Positions 16,989-25,002 of a stretch of 64,000 nucleotides of DNA are shown piece by piece (positions within the stretch are counted from its first letter, which is position 1; every line of letters starts with the position of its first letter). The notes under the pieces are model-generated. The model did no database searches. It was not told where the DNA came from and worked only from the letters and a program-made list of their open reading frames with translations. The translations under genes and the position numbers were made by a program. The stretch comes from Mediterraneibacter catenae (lineage in GTDB: Bacteria; Bacillota; Clostridia; Lachnospirales; Lachnospiraceae): the NCBI RefSeq assembly GCF_008691045.1, contig NZ_VMSO01000011.1:38006-102005 (forward strand), in the 5' to 3' direction.

Positions 16989-17384
16989 TTATGACGCATT
17001 AGGATTTGACTCGTAATTTTCATTGCCCGGTGTCATAACATGAATATCTTCATATTGATGTCCCAAGTTTTCATACCAATAAAATACTGCTGAAGAACGA
17101 TTCCTATTAGGATTCGTTCCCGTGGTAACAAAGCCGTTTGCTGTCGGTGGTTCGTCCAAAATCACACCTCTATGCCACTGATTACACCCACGAAACTTTC
17201 CACGATATATTGGTTTATCTTGTCTATCCCATTGGCCATTTCCATTCGTATCTTCATAGATATAGTTATAATATGCATTTCCATTAGGCGTTCTACACCT
17301 TATTCTATAACATGCTGCTACATACTCATTTGCCTCAAACTTCTGAACCATCGTAATCGGCTGTTCCCATACTCTCTTGTCCAT
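16989..17384 (-). CDS. Candidate modified-peptide precursor P1, leader plus Cys-containing core
   Basis: This 131-residue protein starts MDKRVWEQPITMVQKFEAN, followed by EYVAAC with Cys at residue 25. The leader pattern aromatic-x-x-Pro, hydrophobic strand, then Ala-Ala-Cys recurs in P2, P3 and P4. After the leader come C30 and C67, the same C-x4-C-...-G-C spacing type as in P2, and a loop DTNGNGQWD (45-53) that looks like a calcium-binding EF-hand or dockerin loop. The last residue is Ser (NPNAS). The start is 3 bases after the PqqD-like stop, with GAGGAG as ribosome binding site, and a maturase follows. I infer it is the substrate of the neighbouring radical SAM and HprK-like enzymes. It is long for a modified peptide, so a small secreted protein that carries modifications is an alternative. 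Confidence 0.72.
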   Translation of the reverse strand: MDKRVWEQPITMVQKFEANEYVAACYRIRCRTPNGNAYYNYIYEDTNGNGQWDRQDKPIYRGKFRGCNQWHRGVILDEPPTANGFVTTGTNPNRNRSSAVFYWYENLGHQYEDIHVMTPGNENYESNPNAS

Positions 17385-17387
17385 TTG

Positions 17388-17669
17388 TTACTCCTCCTCT
17401 AATAATAAACCATATTTTAAATAGTCTCTGATAAAACTATAAATTCCCTGTTCCATTACGCCGTCCGGATCGGAATATTCTTTCTTCGCCTCGGCTATTA
17501 CATCCTCAATTGTTCTTGGTGTCTGGAACAATTTCCACAGAAAACAACAGGTATCGTTCAGCGATATTACACTGTTTTCAAACACTCCCGCTTCCCCTAT
17601 GGGTATCAGCACTGCCTCTCCGGCCACTTCACGGAGAAGAAAATCAGGGTTTGCTCTAAACTTCCTCAC
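17388..17669 (-). CDS. PqqD-like leader-recognition protein (first)
   Basis: The 93-residue protein has the PqqD-family pattern: FLLREVAGEAVLIPIGE at residues 10-26, ISLNDTCCFLWKLF near 36-50, and a C-terminal helical half. PqqD-fold domains (RRE) bind leader peptides and present them to maturases, and one is required by many SPASM enzymes. The start is GTG at 17669 with GGAGGAG close upstream; a TTGACA/TATTAT promoter lies 33 bases before it. Its stop is 3 bases from the start of precursor P1, so P1 is translated right after it. A second leader-binding protein for this locus is not seen, so it may serve both P1 and P2. Confidence 0.87.
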   Translation of the reverse strand: MRKFRANPDFLLREVAGEAVLIPIGEAGVFENSVISLNDTCCFLWKLFQTPRTIEDVIAEAKKEYSDPDGVMEQGIYSFIRDYLKYGLLLEEE

Positions 17670-17701
17670 TATACTCCTCCCCTACTTTTTATATACACCT
17701 C

Positions 17702-17729
17702 ATAATATCACAATTTATAAGTTTGTCAA
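17702..17729 (-). promoter_or_regulatory. Strong promoter of the PqqD-P1-maturase-kinase genes
   Basis: TTGACA at 17724-17729 and TATTAT at 17702-17707 on the minus strand, spacing 16 bases. It is the closest match to sigma-70 consensus in this locus. It gives the P1 genes their own start of transcription, independent of P2 and its maturase. Confidence 0.75.
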
Positions 17730-17787
17730 TGGCAAAATCATTGGTTTTTTCATCCATTTTTCACAGTTTTTTAACAATTTGGAATGT

Positions 17788-18891
17788 TTATCCACATTTA
17801 GCTTTTTCTTTGATCCGCATCGCATATTCTTTCGCATATCGGCACAAATACTCCGGCGCGGCATCATACTTGCCCGTCTCCAGTTTCGCACTCGCCACGC
17901 ACGTCTTGCACACTGCTCTCAGCCGACATGTAGTACACTTTTGGTTCAGCCTGAACGCTTTCGTCCGCCGCGATACTTCTCGCCACGCTGTTTCAAATCC
18001 CGTCTCAAATACACGAACGGCAGGCTCTGACAAACTGACACACGGACGCAGCTCTCCCTGCCAGTTCACAGTAAAGGAGCAGTTGCCTGCCATACAGGAG
18101 ACTCCTGCCGGATATACTGCATCTTCTTCCTCAAGTCTGGAAAGAATGGCACAAGCATATTGCTGAAAAAATTCCTGCCCCATCTCATTTTTCATCACTT
18201 CTATCTCAGCCGCCGCAGCATCCTCCGGATTCAGTCTGGACTGCTCATCAAATGATTTGTCCGACTCATGTATTCCGGGAAGCATATACGTGTCGATATG
18301 GACCGGCACATCCAGCTCCTGACCGATACGATAAATTGCTGCCATATCCTTATAGTTCTCCTTTGTGACGCTGCCATTGATCTTCACATCCACCCCTCTC
18401 TCCCTCAGAAGCCTGATCGCGTTCAGCGCTTTCTCAAATCCGCCGGGATAATGGCAGAGTTTTCTATATGCCTCATCGTCTGCACCGTAAAGTGTAATAT
18501 TAATACGCCTCGGCTTATTTTCCCCGATGAATTCTGCCCACTCCTCATCCAGAAGAGTACCGTTCGTATTGACCGTCAGTATCATCCCACGTCGTCTCAG
18601 TTCCAGATACAGTCTGCGGAAATCCGGAAACATAAGCGGCTCTCCGCCGGTCAACAGGAGAAACAGGACCCCCGACTGAGCCATCTCTTCTCCGAGCCGG
18701 ATCCACTCATCTGCCGTATGCATTCTGCCTGTACGCTCCATCTCCGTGCGGCTCAGCCGGATATAGCACATATCACAGTTCATGTTGCAAAGTGGTAGGA
18801 GCTCCAGAGAGCTGTTGATCGGGCGCTGTGCAGCGGCGGCACGCCGGATCATGGCTCTCTCAAGCGTTATTTCTTTCTCTATATCTCTCAT
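17788..18891 (-). CDS. Radical SAM/SPASM peptide maturase (second)
   Basis: The 367-residue protein has the cluster motif CNMNCDMC near residue 34, TGGEPLMFPDF, and NTNGTLLDEEW. Its SPASM cysteines are SCMAGNC, GELRPC, then CTTCRLRAVCKTC and a last Cys in YLCRY. It aligns throughout with the first maturase (NGSVT, DTYM, NWQG). It follows precursor P2, separated by a U-tailed hairpin, and precedes the promoter of the PqqD-P1 genes, so P2 is its likely substrate. GAGG lies about 10 bases before the ATG. The bond it makes cannot be read from the sequence. Candidates are thioether or carbon-carbon crosslinks involving the cysteines or aromatic residues of P2. Confidence 0.92.
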   Translation of the reverse strand: MRDIEKEITLERAMIRRAAAAQRPINSSLELLPLCNMNCDMCYIRLSRTEMERTGRMHTADEWIRLGEEMAQSGVLFLLLTGGEPLMFPDFRRLYLELRRRGMILTVNTNGTLLDEEWAEFIGENKPRRINITLYGADDEAYRKLCHYPGGFEKALNAIRLLRERGVDVKINGSVTKENYKDMAAIYRIGQELDVPVHIDTYMLPGIHESDKSFDEQSRLNPEDAAAAEIEVMKNEMGQEFFQQYACAILSRLEEEDAVYPAGVSCMAGNCSFTVNWQGELRPCVSLSEPAVRVFETGFETAWREVSRRTKAFRLNQKCTTCRLRAVCKTCVASAKLETGKYDAAPEYLCRYAKEYAMRIKEKAKCG

Positions 18892-18979
18892 AATATGTTA
18901 TCCTCGTCTTACCTTTTCGTTTTCCGGTATATTGGCATATTTTTCTTCAGACTGCAATTCTTACAAAATCGATATCTGT

Positions 18980-19010
18980 ACACAAAAAGAAGCATGACCA
19001 GCATGCTTCT
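18980..19010 (-). terminator. Hairpin with U-tract after precursor P2
   Basis: AGAAGCATG (18988-18996) pairs with CATGCTTCT (19002-19010), loop of 5 bases. On the minus strand the stem is followed at once by TTTTTGTG. This is a good intrinsic terminator that would let most transcripts end after P2, with some read-through into the maturase gene. Confidence 0.72.
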
Positions 19011-19028
19011 CCTGTGATTCTCTATGTA

Positions 19029-19433
19029 TTATGAGCGATTTACATTGCTTGTGGATTCTACTGTTCCTTTATGATACCATATTCTCCCATCACTCGCTGT
19101 TGTTGTCCAATAAATTATATCGCCCAATTGAACATTGGTCAACGTGCCAGATAATCCTTGCCAGTTTGTATCTCTTGTCATCTGCATATCATAATCTTCA
19201 CCAAACCCATCCTCTTCACGCAATGTAAAAACGCCATCACGAACCTCTCGAATAACCTGATTATTCGCATGACCGCACCCTGTTCCGTCACTATACGCAT
19301 TATGATACAAACCACTGATGGGATCACTCTCGCCCCTCTCTCCATAATCGCACGCAATATACCAGCATGCCGCTACATACTCATTTGCCTCGAATCCCTG
19401 TACCACTGTCCTCGGTGTCTCCCATCTTTTCAT
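19029..19433 (-). CDS. Candidate modified-peptide precursor P2, leader plus Cys-containing core
   Basis: The 134-residue protein begins MKRWETPRTVVQGFEAN followed by EYVAAC, nearly the same leader as P1 (the run FEANEYVAAC is identical). Cysteines are at 23, 28 and 53, the same C-x4-C then Gly-Cys pattern. The core is rich in aromatic, Gly and Asp residues. The protein ends ESTSNVNRS, so the last residue is Ser as in P1, P3 and P4. The ATG at 19433 with GGGAGG 8-9 bases upstream is chosen; the frame is open further back but the extra residues lack a ribosome binding site. A promoter lies about 100 bases upstream, a terminator-like hairpin follows and then the second maturase. It is probably the substrate of that maturase and of the HprK-like kinase. 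The final product is unknown. Confidence 0.72.
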   Translation of the reverse strand: MKRWETPRTVVQGFEANEYVAACWYIACDYGERGESDPISGLYHNAYSDGTGCGHANNQVIREVRDGVFTLREEDGFGEDYDMQMTRDTNWQGLSGTLTNVQLGDIIYWTTTASDGRIWYHKGTVESTSNVNRS

Positions 19434-19532
19434 ACTGCCGTACCTCCCATATAAATAAACACGTTTCCTGGTTTCTCTATGCGCATACCCATAAAGTAAA
19501 CAACTTCTGAAACACCACAATTTTACGTCATT

Positions 19533-19561
19533 ATTCTAGACCCGTTCTTGCGAGAAATCAA
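19533..19561 (-). promoter_or_regulatory. Promoter of precursor P2
   Basis: TTGATT (19556-19561), 17 bases, TAGAAT (19533-19538) on the minus strand. Transcription would start about 95 bases before the P2 ATG, which leaves a fairly long leader RNA. Confidence 0.6.
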
Positions 19562-19681
19562 GCGCACAAAATGAATATTTTCTGAACTTTTTGTGTTTTT
19601 ACGAATATTTCAAGCCTTTTTTACTCTTAATAGTAATTTTGAGTCCTTCATTATCAATATAAAACCTCTGCTGACTGCTTC

Positions 19682-20935
19682 TCACTGAATAATCTTATAT
19701 TTCTTCATCAGGTCCACTCTGTGATTTCCGATCTCAATGCTCTCTCTTGCATCGTTTCCGCTTGTCTGTTTTGTCTCTTTCAGATATTTTCTGATCCTGG
19801 ACGCCCACGCCGCCGGCAGAAGAAACGGATACTCTTTCAGATACGCATAATTTTTCTCCATATACCGTCTGTCCGGGAACAGAGAATGAAGCAGTGATGC
19901 TCCCGCTTTCTTCCCCTTCTTATCCTCTGTGACAGCCTGAAGCGTAATGTTGCTGCTGTGCTTCCGGCTCATACTGGAGTCTCCGAACACGCCGCCTGCC
20001 AGAAGATCTTCCAGCAGATCCGCACTGTCCGTCTCCATGGACGACCAGCTCTCCGGCCAGCAGGCTTTCTCCGGATCGAAATCCAGCTCTTTCCTGCCGA
20101 TATCAAACAGCGATGCGGCAAATACGTCTGCATGGATACCGCGGCATTTCTCCAGAATGTATTCCCAGTCAACGTCCCCACCGTACGACTCAGCGTAAAG
20201 CACGATATCGCACACCTGTCGGATGCCGAATCCGCTATGCAGAAAATGCTTGAACGCATGAAGGATCAGATAAAACAGATGATCCGTATGAGACATAGTA
20301 TATATCTTCACCCCGCCGATTTCTTCCTGTATCATCCTTTCATATACGCCGGCAAACAATTCATTCAGATCCCCGTACGCCTCAGATTCGGATGCAAAAA
20401 GTTCTTTGTGAAGTTCGATATGTAATGCGCCTCTGTCTTTATAATACGGAACCTCGCCCTCCGCTTCCGGATCTTTATCCGGATTTAACGGCTTCATGCC
20501 GTTTGCAAGGAATATATCATGACACTTTCCGAACTGTTCCTTCGGGATCAGTACATCCTCGTCGCCGGAACAGCGATAGTCCGGCTCTCTGTACATATTC
20601 CTGCATATGATCCCTTTTACCACTACAGGCGTCAGACCAGCTCTTAGAAGTTCCTTATATAAGATCAGGAACTCTTCCGTCTTCCTGCTCTGGATCATCA
20701 CCTGGCGGATGACCTGTCCTTTGACTGCCTGCACTTCCTGCTGCGGAAATGTGACAAACGCCGGGCATCCGTATACTGTATCATATATCATCGGAAGAAT
20801 CTGGTGATACTGACATAGACTGAAGAAGTCTTTCCAATCTTCTGCCGACATTCCGTCCTCCCATGTTACTTTCTCACCATTCAGAAAACAACGAAGTGCT
20901 TCCAGCATTCTCTCATTTACTGCACTCTTTTCCAT
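19682..20935 (-). CDS. Nucleotidyltransferase family protein (PF14907-like)
   Basis: The 417-residue protein has GLTPVVVKGIICRNMY and then PDYRCSGDEDVLIPKEQF near residues 115-135. This matches the R-x-x-G-D-x-D catalytic strand of the NTP_transf_5 nucleotidyltransferases. HLFYLILHAFKHFLHSGFGIRQVCDI further on is also typical of that family. Relatives accompany HprK-like kinases in lasso-peptide clusters, where one is reported to attach sugar units to the phosphorylated C-terminal Ser. Here it sits directly upstream of precursor P2 and its maturase. I infer a late tailoring step on a phosphorylated Ser. The protein has no signal or membrane segment. A possible -10 box (TATAAA) lies about 80 bases before the ATG. 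No strong -35 was found. Confidence 0.78.
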   Translation of the reverse strand: MEKSAVNERMLEALRCFLNGEKVTWEDGMSAEDWKDFFSLCQYHQILPMIYDTVYGCPAFVTFPQQEVQAVKGQVIRQVMIQSRKTEEFLILYKELLRAGLTPVVVKGIICRNMYREPDYRCSGDEDVLIPKEQFGKCHDIFLANGMKPLNPDKDPEAEGEVPYYKDRGALHIELHKELFASESEAYGDLNELFAGVYERMIQEEIGGVKIYTMSHTDHLFYLILHAFKHFLHSGFGIRQVCDIVLYAESYGGDVDWEYILEKCRGIHADVFAASLFDIGRKELDFDPEKACWPESWSSMETDSADLLEDLLAGGVFGDSSMSRKHSSNITLQAVTEDKKGKKAGASLLHSLFPDRRYMEKNYAYLKEYPFLLPAAWASRIRKYLKETKQTSGNDARESIEIGNHRVDLMKKYKIIQ

Positions 20936-21156
20936 ATGTACCCTTCTTTTCTAAACAATCTATCTCTTTCGGTAATATTTTCATGCATGAGTCCGGGCTT
21001 TTCGCCCTTAATGGTATTTTATACTAGTATTGGGAATTTTTTCCAGTCATTCCGGCAAAAAATTTAAAAACCTCTCCGGGAAATGCTTTTTTACGATCTG
21101 CAGACCTTAGAAATATGTGATTATTCACTCTTCGAAGTATGTTTTATTCTAGCACC

Positions 21157-21206
21157 AAAAAAGGAGAATCACCTCATACCCAGGTATGAGATAATTCTCC
21201 TTTTTT
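21157..21206. terminator. Hairpin terminator after the LuxR-type regulator gene
   Basis: AAAAAAGGAGAAT (21157-21169) pairs with ATTCTCCTTTTTT (21194-21206), and inside it CTCATACC (21173-21180) pairs with GGTATGAG (21183-21190). Runs of A and T at both ends make it usable in both directions. It lies just after the regulator stop. Confidence 0.82.
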
Positions 21207-21222
21207 TATTTCTTTCTATATT

Positions 21223-23598
21223 CTACAGCAGTCCCAGCTCTCTGACTTTCTGTACGGCCTGTATTCTTGTCGTCACTCCGAGCTTCTTATAAATATTATA
21301 GATATGCGTCTTTACAGTCGGCAGCTTAATGTTCATTGTTTCGCTGATCCGGGCATTGCTGTACCCTTTCTCCAGATACTGCAGCACCATCTGCTCCGTG
21401 ACCGTAAGTTTCTCTACACGGTAGATATTCTGCTGTTCCTCCTGAAGGTCAAGATAATACTTCTTCTGGCGCCCCGCCTTTCTTACAATATAATCAACCC
21501 AGTCGGGAACCGGCATCCGAAGCACGCTTCCGTATTTATACTTTTTCTTACTCTGATGATAGGAGGTCTCCGTTTTTTCAATCCATTTCCTGTATTCCTC
21601 CAAAAGTTCCGCTCCACGCCTTCCATATCCGGTATAGATCCTGACATATCGATATGGATTTGCCGCGGCAAGTGATTCCGCTACTGTCTTCAGGGCCTGC
21701 CCTGTCTCGCCTTTCTCTTTTTCTACAATCGCTCTCTGAAACAGGCTCTCTGACAGCCAGCGCCAGCTGTGTCCATTTTCAAAATACGGAACAAGCAGCT
21801 GCAGAATATCTCCTGCACGGGCATAATTCCCCAGATACAGATTGATCTTTACCTCTGCCGCCATATAAAACCGCGTCTTTCCGGATTCATTTTCTATATC
21901 GCCGCCTGTTTCCCGAATCCACTTCATCAGCCCTTCTTTCTCGCCCCACTTGGCCTCGGCAAGATAATATAAAGCCCTCACATTCCAGCGACAGACCGGA
22001 TTTTCTTCTTTTTCAAGAGTATCTGCCAGCTCCCGTATATATTTTCTCACATTTTCATTTCCATCCTTCTCATCCGCGATCAGATAAGCAAGATACATCA
22101 TCCCCAGTCGCACCTGCCATGGCGCATCCCTGTGTATCTCCGGCAGCACTTCCAGTCTCCGTCCGCCTCTTTTTACCATGGCTCCGTCCGTCTGGAACTC
22201 ATATTCAAGCTCAGCAAGATGATACGGTATCTGATTCACGGACGAAAGTCTTTCTTCCCATAATCTGCGGTATTCAGCGCGTTCACTCTTGCCGCAGGAA
22301 AAAAGTTCTGACAGATCTCTCAGTCCGCTCAGATACGACACGGATTCTCCCAGCATGAAATACAGCCGTATCCGCTGTCCCGGCTCCGTTTTCTCGCGCA
22401 GCAGTTCCATCCATTCCGATGTAGAAAGTTTTGGATCTGTATATGCTATATTCAGACAGATCTCCGAAACCCTCTCTCTGTCAGCTCCGGCCTCCACAGC
22501 CGCCCTGGCAAGTTCTGTAATCTGAGCTCTGAGCTCTTCCATTCCTCCTGCATCCTGATGCAGAAAACGTTCCATCCAATCCAGGTAGAAGAGTTCGGGG
22601 ATATTTCGGTCTCCGCCCGCACTGCCGGCCCTTTCATAGTGAAGGAATGGGATTTTGTCATAATTTCGGATCAGACACTCCGTATATTTCCTGTAGTCGT
22701 GGAGATACCAGCAGCATGTCAGCGCATCCTGGATCTGCCCTTTCTCTTCATACCAGGCAATCGCCTTCATGCACAATTCCGGAGATGTATACTCATCCAT
22801 CGCCATCCGGAGTGCCGGCTGCACATTCCAGCTGTTATTCTCAGGCGAGTAGACCATCGCGCCTCTGACAAACAGGCGTTCTTCCAGGTCTTTGCCCGGA
22901 TTTTCCCACAGAATCGAAACCAGTTCTTCATTCAGGCTTGGAAACGCGGATCGCTCCCTCAGCATTCTGAGTTCATCTTCCGGCAGAATATCCAGGATCT
23001 GACTCTGTATATATTTTCTGATTTCATACCGGCTGCTCAGTTCCCATGCTGTCCACCGGTCTGTCAGCTGCTTCTCCAGGCGGACCATCATAGCGATACA
23101 TCCCGCCCAGCCGCCGGTCAGATAATAGACTTCTCTGTACCTCAGCTCACTCCGGCATTCCTTCAGATATCGGTACGTCTCCGCCTCTGTAAACCAGAAT
23201 GTCTCAGGGATGACTACCGCCATGACTCCGCTCCACACAAGTTCAAGAAAGCTTTCGGGAATAAGCCCGTCAACTGCCACAAGAATCCGGTCTTCCTTCG
23301 GCATCCTGCGGACAAAGTTCCAGAATCCGTCATTTGATTCCGGATAACAGCAGCCTTCAGGCTTCCGGACCAGATACCAGTTCGTTTTATGAGCTTCTCT
23401 CCTGTTTACCGCAGACCCGTCTTCAATCTCTTCTACAGAACAAAAGACGGCATTCACTTCAGGATGCTTATCCAAAAGCATCCTGACCGCCGTCTTTCTT
23501 CCCATTCCGGGCATCCCGCTCAGACATACCGCAAGGTAGTCCGGCAGCATTTCCTCTATGCATGCAGTTTTGTCAATCGTTACTTTTCTCAAACCCAT
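21223..23598 (-). CDS. MalT-type large LuxR-family transcriptional regulator
   Basis: The 791-residue protein has an N-terminal nucleotide-binding region with an unusual P-loop, SGMPGMGRKTAV, near residue 32. A long helical middle part follows, and then a LuxR-type helix-turn-helix at about residues 730-791 (KLTVTEQMVLQYLEKGYSN, then ISETMNIKLPTVKTHIYNIYKKLGV). This is the plan of LAL/MalT regulators, which switch on genes when bound to ATP and an inducer. Its frame starts 6 bases after the stop of the third kinase gene, so it is co-transcribed with the second Ig/kinase/kinase set and may regulate it or the nearby peptide loci. The weak ribosome binding site suggests coupling to the upstream gene. 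The signal sensed is unknown. Confidence 0.87.
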   Translation of the reverse strand: MGLRKVTIDKTACIEEMLPDYLAVCLSGMPGMGRKTAVRMLLDKHPEVNAVFCSVEEIEDGSAVNRREAHKTNWYLVRKPEGCCYPESNDGFWNFVRRMPKEDRILVAVDGLIPESFLELVWSGVMAVVIPETFWFTEAETYRYLKECRSELRYREVYYLTGGWAGCIAMMVRLEKQLTDRWTAWELSSRYEIRKYIQSQILDILPEDELRMLRERSAFPSLNEELVSILWENPGKDLEERLFVRGAMVYSPENNSWNVQPALRMAMDEYTSPELCMKAIAWYEEKGQIQDALTCCWYLHDYRKYTECLIRNYDKIPFLHYERAGSAGGDRNIPELFYLDWMERFLHQDAGGMEELRAQITELARAAVEAGADRERVSEICLNIAYTDPKLSTSEWMELLREKTEPGQRIRLYFMLGESVSYLSGLRDLSELFSCGKSERAEYRRLWEERLSSVNQIPYHLAELEYEFQTDGAMVKRGGRRLEVLPEIHRDAPWQVRLGMMYLAYLIADEKDGNENVRKYIRELADTLEKEENPVCRWNVRALYYLAEAKWGEKEGLMKWIRETGGDIENESGKTRFYMAAEVKINLYLGNYARAGDILQLLVPYFENGHSWRWLSESLFQRAIVEKEKGETGQALKTVAESLAAANPYRYVRIYTGYGRRGAELLEEYRKWIEKTETSYHQSKKKYKYGSVLRMPVPDWVDYIVRKAGRQKKYYLDLQEEQQNIYRVEKLTVTEQMVLQYLEKGYSNARISETMNIKLPTVKTHIYNIYKKLGVTTRIQAVQKVRELGLL

Positions 23599-23604
23599 TT
23601 TCCG

Positions 23605-24984
23605 CTATACCCCGTTTAAAATTCCTCCGATCAGATGTACACGGCTCTCTGACAACTCTTCCAGCCCTTCCATAATATGTGTTGTACTGGCAAAGTCTCT
23701 CTTTATAACAAATATCGCGCTGTCTGCATACTGTGCAAGCACACCTGCATCTGTCAGCAGTCCTGCCGGGGCACTGTCAAGAATCACATAGTCTACCTTC
23801 TCCTGAACAGCTTCGATTACTTTCTGCATTCTCTCGCTTCCAAGGAGTCTGGATCCGTCTTCGGCAGCCTTGCCGCCGGGTAAAAAGCAGAATTTAAATT
23901 CTTCATCCATCTCCATATCCTTGCCGGTTAAAAGAACATCTCCCAGTCTGGCTTCTCTGGTCAGCACCTCATAGAGACCGCTGCCCTCCTCCAGACCAAG
24001 GATCTTCCTGTCAGAAGGATGTCTCAGGTCGCAGTCGATAAGCGCCGCCCTCTTGCCACTCTTTGAGAACGCCAGCGCCAGATTAACCGCGAGGGTACTC
24101 TTTCCCTCACCCGCGAGTGCACTGGTCACAAGTATGGTCTTTGAGTGATGTCTCCATGCACTGTATTCGACCTTGCCCCGCACAAGCTGCATAGCCTCTT
24201 CAAATGCAGGATCTGTCTTCTCATTGAGGATGTTCAGAACATTTCTGCTCTCCCGGCTCCTCTTCTTCATGGCAACCTGCGGCACTTCACCGATGCATTT
24301 CATATGTGCCCGTGTCTGGAAATCTTCCTTCTTCTTTACTGTCATCCTGCTGATCGTCACAGCGCCCGCCCACAGCAGCCCGAGCAGAGCACCCGCGCCG
24401 GCTCCTTTTACAAGCGCGCCCTTTCCGTCTCTGGGATTATCCGGATATGCCGGAATCCCCGTCTCGTCAAGCAGCTGCATATTCGTCCGGCCGATGATCA
24501 CCTCGGACACTTCCGGATAACACTGGATCACGGCCTGCAGCGTCTCGTATGCAAGTCCTGCATCAGAATCTGTCACGGACATGGTAAAAAGATTTGTGTT
24601 CGCCTCTGAGGACGCCGTTATCTGTCCGCTGACCGTTTCTCTCCCCATCGTTTCTGCGGCGCGCCTTGAAAGTACTCCGCTGGTAAGGATATACGGGAAA
24701 GTATTAGCCATCTGCTCCGCCGTCGAGTTATCATAGAATGCATAAGATCCGGTTGTCGAATCCGACCCGTCCTGACTCGCCGTGATCGTAAATGTAGCAG
24801 AAGCCGTATACTGGGGCGACCAGGTCATATAGCTTCTGATATAAGAGAATGCCCCTCCCGCAACAGCGAGGATAAGCACCCATATCCACATACGGCGCAG
24901 GGTTCTGAAATAATCTGTCAGGAGACCGACAATATCTATTAATCCTTCTTCTGTCTGCTTATTTTCCTCATTCTGTGTGCTCAT
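23605..24984 (-). CDS. Fused Wzz/bacterial tyrosine kinase lacking a Tyr tail (second pair, active-site intact)
   Basis: The 459-residue protein has membrane helices near residues 35-52 and 190-208 around a Wzz domain, and a kinase domain. Walker A is SALAGEGKST near 293, A' is LIDCDLRHP near 316 and Walker B is VILDSAP near 400, all with the expected residues. The protein stops right after the last kinase strand (GGILNGV), so the Tyr-rich tail present in the other three kinases is absent. Its neighbour at 25003 has a long tail but an altered A' motif. The two may therefore work as a kinase and its substrate partner. The ribosome binding site GGAG lies before the ATG, 18 bases after the neighbour's stop. 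Confidence 0.9.
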   Translation of the reverse strand: MSTQNEENKQTEEGLIDIVGLLTDYFRTLRRMWIWVLILAVAGGAFSYIRSYMTWSPQYTASATFTITASQDGSDSTTGSYAFYDNSTAEQMANTFPYILTSGVLSRRAAETMGRETVSGQITASSEANTNLFTMSVTDSDAGLAYETLQAVIQCYPEVSEVIIGRTNMQLLDETGIPAYPDNPRDGKGALVKGAGAGALLGLLWAGAVTISRMTVKKKEDFQTRAHMKCIGEVPQVAMKKRSRESRNVLNILNEKTDPAFEEAMQLVRGKVEYSAWRHHSKTILVTSALAGEGKSTLAVNLALAFSKSGKRAALIDCDLRHPSDRKILGLEEGSGLYEVLTREARLGDVLLTGKDMEMDEEFKFCFLPGGKAAEDGSRLLGSERMQKVIEAVQEKVDYVILDSAPAGLLTDAGVLAQYADSAIFVIKRDFASTTHIMEGLEELSESRVHLIGGILNGV

Positions 24985-25002
24985 ACTTACTCCATAACCC
25001 TC

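Noticed and set aside
514..20935. A lasso-peptide cluster (asparagine-synthetase-like enzyme, PqqD-like protein, HprK-like kinase, nucleotidyltransferase, ABC transporter).
   Set aside because: There is no B2-type cysteine protease. The asparagine-synthetase-like gene lies in a separate operon with sugar genes. The precursors are long and Cys-containing and lie next to SPASM radical SAM enzymes.
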